Position numbers and translations under genes: made by a program
NCBI GenBank assembly: GCA_007136595.1
Contig: SLGQ01000158.1
Coordinates: forward strand, 1 to 31,003
Reading direction: 5' to 3'
From: Candidatus Sumerlaeota bacterium
GTDB taxonomy: Bacteria; UBP6; UBA1177
Length of the DNA: 31,003 nucleotides
Shown: positions 18,737 to 26,176 of the stretch, one piece after another
How positions within the stretch are numbered: position 1 is the first letter of the stretch
Layout of the letters: each line of letters opens with the position of its first letter
Notes under the pieces: model-generated
The model's database searches: none
Told to the model about the DNA's origin: nothing
What the model saw: the letters and a program-made list of their open reading frames with translations, nothing else

Positions 18737-20334
18737 AATTTAATAAATTATTTTTACTTCCACTTTTCATATTCATTTTTTTCAGCTGTGCAACTACACC
18801 TGTAAAAGATATTGATGATCCTGAAAAGAAAGATGATAAGCCGGAAAAAGAGGTGTCAGAAGAACAGGCAGTTCCGGATCTTGACGAGTCAGATGAAGAG
18901 CTTGATGATGAAAAAAAGAAAGAAGAGAGAGAAAAAAAGGAAGATAGATATTTTGACGGGAATGTTTACAGAGGTCCGGCTTTAAAAGATTTTCAGGATG
19001 GCTTGGAAAAATATTTTTCAGAAGGTTGCGAATCTGCTGTTGCCCGATGGGAAAGCGCAGTTAAAAGAGATCCCCGTAGAGTAGAAATAGCGTTTAATAT
19101 TGCTCTTTGTTATGAAAGAATGGGAGATGCCGAAAAAAGCAGGGAATGGTATATGCGGTCATTTAAAGGCAACAACAATTTTATGAGGCCGCTGTACAAT
19201 TACTCCCTATCCTTAGGTGATAAGTTAAATGAAAAAGTTCCTGAACTTACAAAGCTTGTAGCGAAAACTGAAGATAAAGTCTTAAAGAACAACTTTCTAT
19301 CATGGCTGAACATACAGGTTCGAAATTTCGACAATGCTGAAAAGTATGCTAAAGCTGCATTGAAGCTTGATGAACAGAATGTTGATGCAGTGATAAATCT
19401 TGCAACAATATATTACAGCAATGATATGCTTGAGCTTGCTGACATGGCTCTTGGTATTGCAGAACAGTGGGACAGTGACGACTTCAGACTCCATAGACTT
19501 TACGGTTTCCTGAAATTTGACATGGGGAAAAAGGGAGAGGCCGCAGAACATTTTCAAAGAGCGGTCAGGCTGAACCCGGAACTTTCCGAAGTTAGAAACA
19601 TGCTTGCCGTCCTTGCTATGGAAATCGAGGACTACAACACGGCAAAAGAACAGCTTGAATTTGTTCTGAAAATAAGCCCTGATTTTAATGCTGCCAAAAT
19701 AAATCTTGCAATGGCTTATAAAGGGCTTGAAAAATATAAAGAGTCAAATGATATTCTCATGGGGCTGCTCAACAGTCCTGATTTAACTGAACCAGATAAA
19801 AAGAAAGTTCTTTTCAATTTGGGAATACTTTACCTTGATGCAGATGTGGACGGTGAAGGGAAAACAGACAGATTTGATCTTTCAACCGATTATCTTAAAA
19901 AATATCTTGAGATGATAAAAGGAGATAGTAATTTCAGACAACAGAAAGTGATCGTGGATGAATATATATCAGAAGCGGCAACGAAAAAGAGAAGTCTTGA
20001 AATGATGATCGCTATGAGAGAGCGACAGGCGGCAAGGCAGAAAGCATTGGAAGAGGAGCACAAACTGTTCCTGAAAATGAAAGAAGAAGCGTTTAAAAAT
20101 GCTGTTTCAAAAGACACTGTAGAGGTATGGCGGGAATATCTTGACAAATACCCTGTTATTGATGCTGATGATAAATTCAGTAATGCGGCACAGGCAAGGC
20201 TGAAAGAGTTGGAAAAAGAATCAACTGAACATGAAGATACAGATGATGTTCCTGAAAAAAGTGAAGAAAAAGAGGCAGAGGAGCATGATGAAATTTCTGG
20301 CGGACCTGATGATGCTGAAGAAGGGGAACCCTAG
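18733..20334 (+). CDS. TPR lipoprotein with charged linker (set B)
   Basis: 533 residues. The lipobox FFSC gives predicted lipidated Cys19 (+2 Ala). Residues ~20-78 are almost entirely Lys, Asp and Glu, a long flexible linker. TPR units run from ~85 to ~390, including RRVEIAFNIALCYERMGDAE and FNAAKINLAMAYKGLEKYKE. A helical Arg/Lys/Glu region and a Glu/Asp-rich tail close the protein. It is the counterpart of the shorter lipoprotein at 7887, but the linker and the tail are extra. Its start overlaps the previous stop (ATGA). The charged linker could carry the TPR domain through the peptidoglycan layer, which is an inference from composition. Confidence 0.8.
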   Translation: MKFNKLFLLPLFIFIFFSCATTPVKDIDDPEKKDDKPEKEVSEEQAVPDLDESDEELDDEKKKEEREKKEDRYFDGNVYRGPALKDFQDGLEKYFSEGCESAVARWESAVKRDPRRVEIAFNIALCYERMGDAEKSREWYMRSFKGNNNFMRPLYNYSLSLGDKLNEKVPELTKLVAKTEDKVLKNNFLSWLNIQVRNFDNAEKYAKAALKLDEQNVDAVINLATIYYSNDMLELADMALGIAEQWDSDDFRLHRLYGFLKFDMGKKGEAAEHFQRAVRLNPELSEVRNMLAVLAMEIEDYNTAKEQLEFVLKISPDFNAAKINLAMAYKGLEKYKESNDILMGLLNSPDLTEPDKKKVLFNLGILYLDADVDGEGKTDRFDLSTDYLKKYLEMIKGDSNFRQQKVIVDEYISEAATKKRSLEMMIAMRERQAARQKALEEEHKLFLKMKEEAFKNAVSKDTVEVWREYLDKYPVIDADDKFSNAAQARLKELEKESTEHEDTDDVPEKSEEKEAEEHDEISGGPDDAEEGEP

Positions 20335-20350
20335 GAAGAAACGGGGGTAA

Positions 20351-20386
20351 ATGATGCTGAATGATTTGAATAAAAATAAAAAATGA
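20351..20386 (+). other. Possible 11-codon leader ORF coupled to the small exported protein
   Basis: After the stop at 20334 a strong GGGGG (20343-20347) precedes ATG codons at 20351 and 20354. The frame reads MMLNDLNKNKK and stops at TGA 20384-20386, overlapping the ATG at 20383 as ATGA. No other ribosome binding site precedes 20383. It may be a translated leader that delivers ribosomes by re-initiation, or a chance ORF. It contains no obvious attenuator codon run. Confidence 0.35.
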
Positions 20387-20700
20387 AAAAAAAACAATTT
20401 AATGATGACAAAAAAATTGATTTTAATATAATACTTCAGTATTTTTTTGTAATGTTTGAGAAGCGGGCTTTGAGATTTTTTAGATTTTTAGTGGTTGCAG
20501 TTGTTATGATGTTGCCATCGGGCTATGTTTTCGGACAAGGAGGCATCGTGCTGGAGGAAATTGAAATAAAAGGGAAAATACAAAAGCCGGAAGCCATGTA
20601 TTTCCTTTCAAGGTCAAGATTTGACTACAGCACTCTTGAGCTTGATGTGAGTTTTATTGATAAGGTTGAGAAAGCTCTCCAGGTAGACGAGGCTTTCTAA
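20383..20700 (+). CDS. Small exported protein, paired with the one at 9139 (set B)
   Basis: Up to 105 residues. Two starts are plausible. The ATG at 20383 has no Shine-Dalgarno sequence but overlaps the stop of a short leader ORF. The ATG at 20452 gives a textbook signal peptide (Arg-rich n-region, hydrophobic FLVVAVVMMLPS, then YVFGQ) but also lacks a ribosome binding site. The mature part (EIEIKGKIQKPEAMYFLSRS, then FDYSTLELDVSFIDKVEKAL) matches the 88-residue protein of set A. The gene lies 28 bases before the TolQ-type gene, and this position beside the motor suggests a structural partner of it. I do not recognise the fold; possible resemblance to CglF of M. xanthus is unverified. Confidence 0.6.
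   Translation: MKKKQFNDDKKIDFNIILQYFFVMFEKRALRFFRFLVVAVVMMLPSGYVFGQGGIVLEEIEIKGKIQKPEAMYFLSRSRFDYSTLELDVSFIDKVEKALQVDEAF
20405..20432 (+). promoter_or_regulatory. Candidate internal promoter before the motor genes
   Basis: ATGACA (20405-20410, 5 of 6) and a perfect TATAAT (20427-20432) are 16 bases apart. Transcription would start near 20440, after the ATG at 20383 but before the ATG at 20452. If the promoter is used, the shorter form of the small exported protein would be made, and the TolQ/ExbD genes could be expressed without the upstream TPR genes. Confidence 0.4.
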
Positions 20701-20728
20701 GAATATTTATTTTTTTTTGGAGGTTACT

Positions 20729-21367
20729 ATGCAAGCTTTTGCTGATTTCTATCGTCAAGGTGGAATGTTTATGCACTTTATTGCTCTTTGCGGACTTTAC
20801 ATCATTGCAGTGTCCGTGTACAAGTTCATTTTTCTTCTGGTTAAGTTTAACACCAACGGTGCAAATCTTATGAAACAGATCCAGAAACTTGTTATGGCAA
20901 ACAATGTTGACAAAGCTATCAAACTTTGTACTGCGGCAGGAGATGCTGCTCTTGCAAATGTTATGAAAGCAGGTCTTTCAAGAGCAAACAGAGGCGAACT
21001 TGAGATTCAGAATGCTATGGAAGAAGCTACACTTGAAGTTACACCGAAGATCACTAAACTTGTTGACACCATTTTTGCTGCATCAAGTACAGCTACAATG
21101 CTTGGTCTTCTTGGAACGATTTTCGGACTTATTCAGGCTTTCGAAGCTGTTGCTCACGCTGCTCCTGAGCAGAAGTCAGCAATGCTCGCAAGCGGTATCG
21201 CTATCGCGATGAACACAACAGGTTTCGGTCTTATTATCGCTATTCCCGGAACAGTACTTACTGTTGTTATTAAAGGTTTTGCAAACAGAATTCTTGATGA
21301 CATGGATCTTTACTCTGTAAAACTGGTCAACCTGCTTGTTAGCAGAGAAAAAGGAACTGCTGAATAA
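20729..21367 (+). CDS. TolQ/ExbB/MotA-family proton channel subunit (AglR-like)
   Basis: 212 residues from the ATG at 20729, 5 bases after GGAGG; an in-frame TTG at 20717 lies before the ribosome binding site and is rejected. There are three transmembrane helices (~14-37, ~114-137, ~154-181) with a cytoplasmic loop between the first two, the ExbB/TolQ topology. Channel-lining signatures are present: GLLGTIFGLIQAF (Thr130) in TM2 and NTTGFGLIIAIPGT (Thr163/164) in TM3. Family knowledge: a pentamer of this subunit surrounds ExbD/TolR helices and uses proton flow to move them. The order TolQ-ExbD-ExbD equals aglR-aglQ-aglS of M. xanthus, the gliding motor. No second channel gene is in the window, so it is the only visible motor for both AgmX-type proteins. 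Confidence 0.92.
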   Translation: MQAFADFYRQGGMFMHFIALCGLYIIAVSVYKFIFLLVKFNTNGANLMKQIQKLVMANNVDKAIKLCTAAGDAALANVMKAGLSRANRGELEIQNAMEEATLEVTPKITKLVDTIFAASSTATMLGLLGTIFGLIQAFEAVAHAAPEQKSAMLASGIAIAMNTTGFGLIIAIPGTVLTVVIKGFANRILDDMDLYSVKLVNLLVSREKGTAE

Positions 21368-21396
21368 TTAACCGATTGTAAACCGGAGGACAGCCA

Positions 21397-21948
21397 ATGG
21401 CTAAGAAAAAGAGAAAAGTGGAGGCAATGCAGGAAATAAACATGAAGCCTGCAATGAACCTTATTCTCATCCTTATTCCTCTCCTTCTTACATCAATGGA
21501 AGCGGTTAAGATAGCAGTTATCAATGTTGCTACTCCGCAGATAGGACCGTCATCAGAGGCGGCACCTCCTGATCAAAGACCTGAAGACAGACCTTTGAAA
21601 CTGACGATCGCTCTCACAAACAGAGGGATTACAGTTTTTGCCAGAGATCAGGTAGTTGAAAATGAGAATGACCCTCTAGGTCCGACAATACCAAAGATCG
21701 AAGGGCAGGAAATGGATGCAGAAGGCAATATGCAGAATGCTATGGTATATGATCTTGCAAAGCTGACAGAAATGCTTTCCGATTTTAAAGATGCCAATCC
21801 TGCAGAAGAAAACATTATTATTACCGCAGAGCCCAACATAAAATTCAGATACATTGTTGAAATCATGGATTCATCAAGGGATATGAGAGACGGGGAAAGA
21901 ACAAAAAGGTTGTTCCCCAATGTTGTGCTCAGTGCCGGTGTAGCTTAA
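21397..21948 (+). CDS. ExbD/TolR-type motor protein lacking the conserved Asp
   Basis: 183 residues. A short basic N-terminus is followed by one TM helix (~19-40) and a periplasmic domain with ExbD-like ending (IIITAEPNIKFRYIVEIMDS, then LFPNVVLSAG). At the position of the proton-carrying Asp of ExbD/TolR (pattern N-x-x-P-x-x-D) this protein reads NMKPAMNLILILIP, with Asn21 instead of Asp. A ~45-residue acidic/Gln/Pro insertion precedes the last part of the periplasmic domain. GGAGG lies 7 bases before the ATG. The gap to the channel gene is 29 bases. Family knowledge: changing the matching Asp in M. xanthus AglQ (D28N) stops gliding. Here the Asn is natural, so this subunit probably does not carry protons itself and may act with the next gene product. 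Confidence 0.87.
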   Translation: MAKKKRKVEAMQEINMKPAMNLILILIPLLLTSMEAVKIAVINVATPQIGPSSEAAPPDQRPEDRPLKLTIALTNRGITVFARDQVVENENDPLGPTIPKIEGQEMDAEGNMQNAMVYDLAKLTEMLSDFKDANPAEENIIITAEPNIKFRYIVEIMDSSRDMRDGERTKRLFPNVVLSAGVA

Positions 21949-21959
21949 GGGGGGATGAT

Positions 21960-22535
21960 ATGACAGAAGAAAAAAAGAATTACGAATTAATCCCCGAAAA
22001 TTATGAAGAGGAGATGTTAAAGAGGAGGAAAGCCTCAAAAATTAAGGGTAGAGACACCAAAAGTGAGGATGTTAATATGAACTCGCTTATGGATATTCTT
22101 ACTATCATGCTGGTTTTCCTTCTTAAAAGCTATGCGACAGACCCTATCAACATTACTCCTTCATCCGACCTTGAACTTGTGAGGTCAACTTCATTGCTTC
22201 AACCTGCGGCAACTGTTACAGTAACTGTTTCAAAATCAGCGATAGTTGTTGATAACAAGCCCGTACTGGTTGTAAAGGATGGTAAAGTTGAAGCTTCACA
22301 GAAAAGAGGTGGAGAAGACGGATTTTTTATAATCCCTCTTAACAGGGAGTTGGTTAATGCTGCTGAAAGTAAAAGGAGACTTGCAAGTGTTAATCCGTCT
22401 GTAACATTTGACGGTGTTTGCACCATCGTAATGGATGGAGACACACCTTACAGGCTTTTGACTGAAATTATGTACACTGCCGGACAGGCAGAGTTCAATA
22501 ACTTTAAATTTGCGACAATATCGCAGGAAAGTTAA
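21960..22535 (+). CDS. ExbD/TolR-type motor protein with conserved Asp and long N-terminus
   Basis: 191 residues. About 38 highly charged cytoplasmic residues precede the TM segment; most ExbD/TolR proteins have 10-25. The motif VNMNSLMDILTIMLVFLLKS keeps the proton-binding Asp (Asp45). The periplasmic part is beta-rich (ATVTVTVSKSAIVVDNKPVL) and includes a Cys near the C-terminus (GVCTIVMDGDTPYRLLTEIM). AAGGGGGG directly after the previous stop serves as ribosome binding site, 11 bases separate the two ExbD genes, and a hairpin terminator follows. It is the probable proton-carrying partner of the Asn-type ExbD before it, equivalent by position to aglS. Confidence 0.9.
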   Translation: MTEEKKNYELIPENYEEEMLKRRKASKIKGRDTKSEDVNMNSLMDILTIMLVFLLKSYATDPINITPSSDLELVRSTSLLQPAATVTVTVSKSAIVVDNKPVLVVKDGKVEASQKRGGEDGFFIIPLNRELVNAAESKRRLASVNPSVTFDGVCTIVMDGDTPYRLLTEIMYTAGQAEFNNFKFATISQES

Positions 22536-22547
22536 TTTGTTTTTATG

Positions 22548-22583
22548 GGCCGGTGCTGTTTACAGTGCCGGCCGGTTGTTTTG
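22548..22583 (+). terminator. Rho-independent terminator after the TolQ-ExbD-ExbD genes
   Basis: An 11-bp stem (22548-22558 with 22563-22573) encloses the 4-base loop TTTA. The outer six pairs are GGCCGG/CCGGCC, and two inner pairs are G-U wobbles. It is followed by TTGTTTTG (22576-22583). This is the only G+C-rich hairpin I found between genes. It lies 12 bases after the ExbD stop and separates the motor genes from the AgmX-type gene. Confidence 0.8.
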
Positions 22584-22605
22584 ATATGAATTGAAAAATT
22601 ATAAT
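22576..22605 (+). promoter_or_regulatory. Candidate promoter for the second AgmX-type gene and downstream operon
   Basis: A perfect TATAAT (22600-22605) lies 22 bases before the ATG at 22627. The best-spaced -35, TTGTTT (22576-22581), is 18 bases upstream and overlaps the terminator tail; a better TTGATA (22581-22586) is only 13 bases away. It follows a terminator, so a new start is expected here. The downstream genes to queA have only short gaps and may form one unit. Confidence 0.45.
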
Positions 22606-22626
22606 CGTGTTCTCAGGGAGTTTTAG

Positions 22627-24000
22627 ATGGCTCAGGAAAATATAGCAAAGGTGCTTAGAGTCGGAGTTATTTACAACGGCAAAATTTTGGATGAACAAAT
22701 ATTCAGAAAACCGGAGACGGTATTTGTCGGTGATTCAGAAAAATCTCATTTTGTAGTTCCTTCTTCCTCACTCCCTTCGAAGTTTCCCATATTTTACTTT
22801 AAATCAGGTCGGTATGAGCTTGTCATTATGGAAAATATGACAGGTAAAGTATTTCTTAAAGGTAAGGTTGTTGTAATTGAAGAAATTATCAAAAAAGGAA
22901 TGCTTAAAAAAAGAGGTGGAGCCTATATCCTCCCTCTTTCTCAGGACTCAAGAGGAAAAGTAATGGTGGGAAGTGCGATCGTACTTTTTCAATTTATAAC
23001 ACCACCGCCCAGACCGCCTAAATTAAAGTTGCCCAAATCAATAAGAGGGTCGTGGACTCAAAGACTTGACTGGCCCTTTCTTTCCATATTATCGGTATCT
23101 TTAATAAGCGGTTACTTGTTTTTCGGGGTTTATGTTCCGGGAGTTCCGGTTCCTGAATTTAATATTGCATCAGTGCCGAATAGGTTTGCTGAACTTATAG
23201 TTCCAGATCTTGATGCACTGAGAACGATGGAGGAAAAAGAGGTTGCCGTGGAAGAAACTGACACAGGCACCCAGGTAGCAGCGGCACAGGAAGAAAAAGC
23301 CCCTGCTAAGGAAGAAGTTAAAAAACCTGATCAACCTAGAGACAAAGCCACTATACAGAAAGAAGAGTCAATAAGAAAAGCGGAAATTCAGAAGAAAGTC
23401 GCAGGGAAAGGGCTTTTGAGAATTATCGGTTCAGTTGGTGGTGAAGGTGGAAGCGGTGATGTTGTAGCCGATGTTCTTGGAGATGGAGGCAGAGACAGAG
23501 ATATTGATACTGCACTTGCAGGTATTAAGCAGATAGGAGTCGCTACCAGCTCAACACAGAGAAGCAGGAAAGGGGATGCCGATGCTACAGAAACTGTCAG
23601 AATGGAAGGGCTTGATGTTAAAGAATCTTCCGGAAAGGTTGGTGTTGCAGCTAAAAAAGAAAGGGCTGTAGTAGCAAAAACAACAGTTGAGGCCCCACAA
23701 GTTGACGGGGCAGTTGACTCTAACAGCATTTCACAGTTGGTAAGAAGGAATCAGGCTGCTGTAAGGCGTTGTTATGAAAGAGAGCTTAACGCTAACCCCA
23801 ACTTGAGAGGCAGGGTTGCGGTCACTATAGTAATAAATGAACAAGGTAGAGTTCAGATGGCGGATGTTACAGCAGATACTGTTGGAAATGCTGCTGTCAG
23901 AAGTTGTATTATAGGAGTTGTGAACAGATGGAGATTTCCCAGTCCGGAAGGTGGTCCCGCAAGTATAACCATTCCATTTGTTTTTTCAGCTTCCAACTAG
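22627..24000 (+). CDS. AgmX/PglI-type inner-membrane protein with TonB-like C-terminus (set B)
   Basis: 457 residues with no signal peptide. The cytoplasmic N-terminus (~1-135) is beta-rich and FHA-like (FVGDSEKSHFVVPSSSLPSK). It is followed by a TM helix (~149-170), the motif NRFAELIV (~184-191), a long Lys/Glu/Ala region, a Gly/Asp segment and the TonB-like domain (~365-457) with RRCYEREL (Cys382) and RSCIIGVVNRWRFPSPEG (Cys427). The two Cys are 45 residues apart, exactly as in the set A paralogue (392 and 437). The shared post-TM motif and C-terminus identify the pair. AGGGAG lies 6 bases before the ATG. Role by analogy with GltG/GltJ: an inner-membrane link carrying motor movement to periplasmic and outer-membrane parts. 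Confidence 0.88.
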   Translation: MAQENIAKVLRVGVIYNGKILDEQIFRKPETVFVGDSEKSHFVVPSSSLPSKFPIFYFKSGRYELVIMENMTGKVFLKGKVVVIEEIIKKGMLKKRGGAYILPLSQDSRGKVMVGSAIVLFQFITPPPRPPKLKLPKSIRGSWTQRLDWPFLSILSVSLISGYLFFGVYVPGVPVPEFNIASVPNRFAELIVPDLDALRTMEEKEVAVEETDTGTQVAAAQEEKAPAKEEVKKPDQPRDKATIQKEESIRKAEIQKKVAGKGLLRIIGSVGGEGGSGDVVADVLGDGGRDRDIDTALAGIKQIGVATSSTQRSRKGDADATETVRMEGLDVKESSGKVGVAAKKERAVVAKTTVEAPQVDGAVDSNSISQLVRRNQAAVRRCYERELNANPNLRGRVAVTIVINEQGRVQMADVTADTVGNAAVRSCIIGVVNRWRFPSPEGGPASITIPFVFSASN

Positions 24001-24022
24001 GATAATTTAGGGAGGTGCCGCT

Positions 24023-24709
24023 ATGACAAATAAAAGAAACATATTTACGTTGCTTTTTGTTATGCTGGCAGTGGTTTTTGTTTTTGCAGAAGAAGAAGAA
24101 AAGTTATCTGAAAGGGAAATGATAAGAGAAACTGATAAGTTGGCTGGAAAGATTTTAGAAATAGAGAAAACAATTGATAATCTTAGACAGGAATCTGTAA
24201 AAGAAAGAGATATCAGGTGGCAAGTTTGTCTTGACGACCATCTCGGCAATGTAAAAGGTGTTGCAGCAAGTGCTGTTGCAGCTCAAACAAGGCTTAAAGA
24301 CTTAATGAAGGCCGGAAAACCCGAAGATGCCTACAGCCAGTTGATATTATTGCGGGGACTGGGCGAATCTGCTCAACAGTCAATGAATAATTCCATGTCA
24401 TGTGAAAGACAGTTGACAAGGGTTAGTTCAGACACTGAAATAATCGTGGAAATTGATAAAGAAATAACAGGAGCTGTAAACGAAGATAGCGTCAGTGATG
24501 CAATGGGTGTTGGGTTTGCTGATGAATTTGTTGCAGACAAAGATAAAAGTGCTGCCTCCGGTTCAGGAATTGCTGATGCTGCCGGAGTTGACAGAAGTGA
24601 TGTTCCGGCGGAATCTCCGGAAACAGGTGGCGGAACGACAGGGTCAGAAGCAGAGGCGATCGGATATGTGGATGTTCCTGATGTTGTTGATGCCAGCCCG
24701 ACAAGATAA
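24023..24709 (+). CDS. Periplasmic helical protein next to the AgmX-type gene, function unknown
   Basis: 228 residues. A signal peptide ends at VFVFA (~residue 22). A helical domain (~25-145) follows, containing two Cys (WQVCLDDHLGNVKG and SMSCERQLTRVSSDTEIIVE) that may pair. The C-terminal ~80 residues are low-complexity Ala/Ser/Gly/Asp/Pro (e.g. AASGSGIADAAGVDRSDVP). GGAGG is 7 bases before the ATG, 22 bases after the AgmX stop. From memory, myxobacterial genomes often have a similar small two-Cys helical protein directly after an AgmX-type gene. I infer a conserved periplasmic partner, without knowing its role. The Ala/Gly tail looks like a flexible linker or surface-interaction region. 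Confidence 0.72.
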   Translation: MTNKRNIFTLLFVMLAVVFVFAEEEEKLSEREMIRETDKLAGKILEIEKTIDNLRQESVKERDIRWQVCLDDHLGNVKGVAASAVAAQTRLKDLMKAGKPEDAYSQLILLRGLGESAQQSMNNSMSCERQLTRVSSDTEIIVEIDKEITGAVNEDSVSDAMGVGFADEFVADKDKSAASGSGIADAAGVDRSDVPAESPETGGGTTGSEAEAIGYVDVPDVVDASPTR

Positions 24710-24733
24710 AGTTTTGTATTAGGAATAAAGGTT

Positions 24734-26176
24734 ATGTTAGATTTGATCAGAAAAGTGGTTGTTGTTTTAAAGTGCCAAGCTTTTTTAACTGGATACATAT
24801 TGTTTATTTTAGTTTTGATACCTTCAGAGATGCTCGGTGAACAGCAAAAAGGATTTGCAATTGCAGAAAATACCGTGCTTAATGTAGGGCTTTCTATTTC
24901 CCCTGAATTTGAGTCCAATATCACAAGAGCTTCAAAAAAATCATATACGGAAGATGTTTTGAATGATCCCGGCAACAGAAGGTCAATGGGTCCGTACTAT
25001 GACCTGATAATGCATTACTCCCCTTCTTTAAGGATCAAACTTGATGACAGCAGTAAAACTGTCGAAGCGACCCTTCTTTTTGATTATAATCACTATCTCG
25101 GTCTTGATGACTCTGCATCGTCAAAAAGGCTTTCCGACCTCGATATTAAATCCAATCTTCTTGGTGAGTTCTATAAAAACAACATTGTCGGTTTTGAGTT
25201 TACTAATGCTTTTTCCAGAACAGCCAATCCGGAAGGGCAGGATCTCACAGGAAGACACAAAAATATTTACGACAGTTTCAAGCTTGCTTTGAATCTTAAA
25301 AATTTACATGAAACTCTTTACATGAAAGTTCAGGGTGGTGTTGACATAAACTACTTTGAAGACTCCAAAAACAATCCCAGATACAAAGATTATAATTATT
25401 ATTCCCTTGTAGGAGAACTCTTCGGAAGATGGAAATTCCTTCCAAGAACCATGATGTTTGTAAGGGGATCTTACAGGTTTCAGGACTACTATGAATCAAG
25501 TCTCCGTTCTGAGTCCCGCTCAATGCCGATAAATGCTTTTGCCGGTTTAATGGGGCAGGTGACACCTATGTTTTCAGCTAAGCTTTCAGGTGGATATTCT
25601 GCTTCGTTGGGGAACAACAACAAGCACGACTATAATGCAAATGCAGAGTTGATATATAAATATCACGACAGCACATTGATCAGCGTTGGCTACTTGAAAA
25701 ATCTAAGGCCGTCTCCCCACTATCAATACTATTCAACTCACCGTATTTACACAAAAGCACAACAGAAGTTCGCAAGAAATTTTCTTGCTAAACTCGATGC
25801 AGGATTTTCATTCATAGGATACGGAGAAAGCGTTGAGTTTATGAATGATTATACTTATGATGAAGCTGGTGGTTACTACGAAAGAGATACTTCAGGAATT
25901 GATGGGGGTACGATGGTACACTTGGTAACAGTTCCTGACTCAAGAAGAAAAGATAAGCTTCTTCGAATAAATCCTTCTCTGTCATATAATATACTTTACT
26001 GGCTTGGTCTAAAACTCTCTTATGAGTTTGAGTACAGGATGTCCAACTTCAACAGAGAAACCCACATTACCTGGACAGATGATGTTAACTCCGATAGAGA
26101 TTATGAAAGAAGAACAGTTACCCACTATGATTTTATGAATCACAAAGTACTTTTTACTCTTTCTGTTGATTATTAA
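24734..26176 (+). CDS. Outer-membrane beta-barrel, probable polysaccharide-export porin
   Basis: 480 residues with an unusually long signal region (hydrophobic TGYILFILVLIPS at ~20-32). The rest alternates aromatic/hydrophobic and polar residues in many strands with Asp/Asn-rich turns (LRIKLDDSSKTVEATLLFDY; HKVLFTLSVDY at the end), enough for some 16-18 strands. The last residue is an aromatic Tyr. Its stop overlaps the start of the OPX lipoprotein gene (TAATG), tying it to polysaccharide export. Similar large barrels (e.g. the EpsX/WzpX type of M. xanthus, or the BBP2-like family) are encoded beside OPX proteins. Alternatively it could be the set B counterpart of the set A barrels, since it follows the AgmX-type operon by only 24 bases. 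Confidence 0.75.
   Translation: MLDLIRKVVVVLKCQAFLTGYILFILVLIPSEMLGEQQKGFAIAENTVLNVGLSISPEFESNITRASKKSYTEDVLNDPGNRRSMGPYYDLIMHYSPSLRIKLDDSSKTVEATLLFDYNHYLGLDDSASSKRLSDLDIKSNLLGEFYKNNIVGFEFTNAFSRTANPEGQDLTGRHKNIYDSFKLALNLKNLHETLYMKVQGGVDINYFEDSKNNPRYKDYNYYSLVGELFGRWKFLPRTMMFVRGSYRFQDYYESSLRSESRSMPINAFAGLMGQVTPMFSAKLSGGYSASLGNNNKHDYNANAELIYKYHDSTLISVGYLKNLRPSPHYQYYSTHRIYTKAQQKFARNFLAKLDAGFSFIGYGESVEFMNDYTYDEAGGYYERDTSGIDGGTMVHLVTVPDSRRKDKLLRINPSLSYNILYWLGLKLSYEFEYRMSNFNRETHITWTDDVNSDRDYERRTVTHYDFMNHKVLFTLSVDY

Noticed and set aside
24373..24975. 200-codon open frame on the minus strand.
   Set aside because: It spans the end of the periplasmic protein gene and the start of the barrel gene, both supported by signal peptides and ribosome binding sites. 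Its Ser/Thr/Pro content is the complement of their Ala/Gly/Asp codons.
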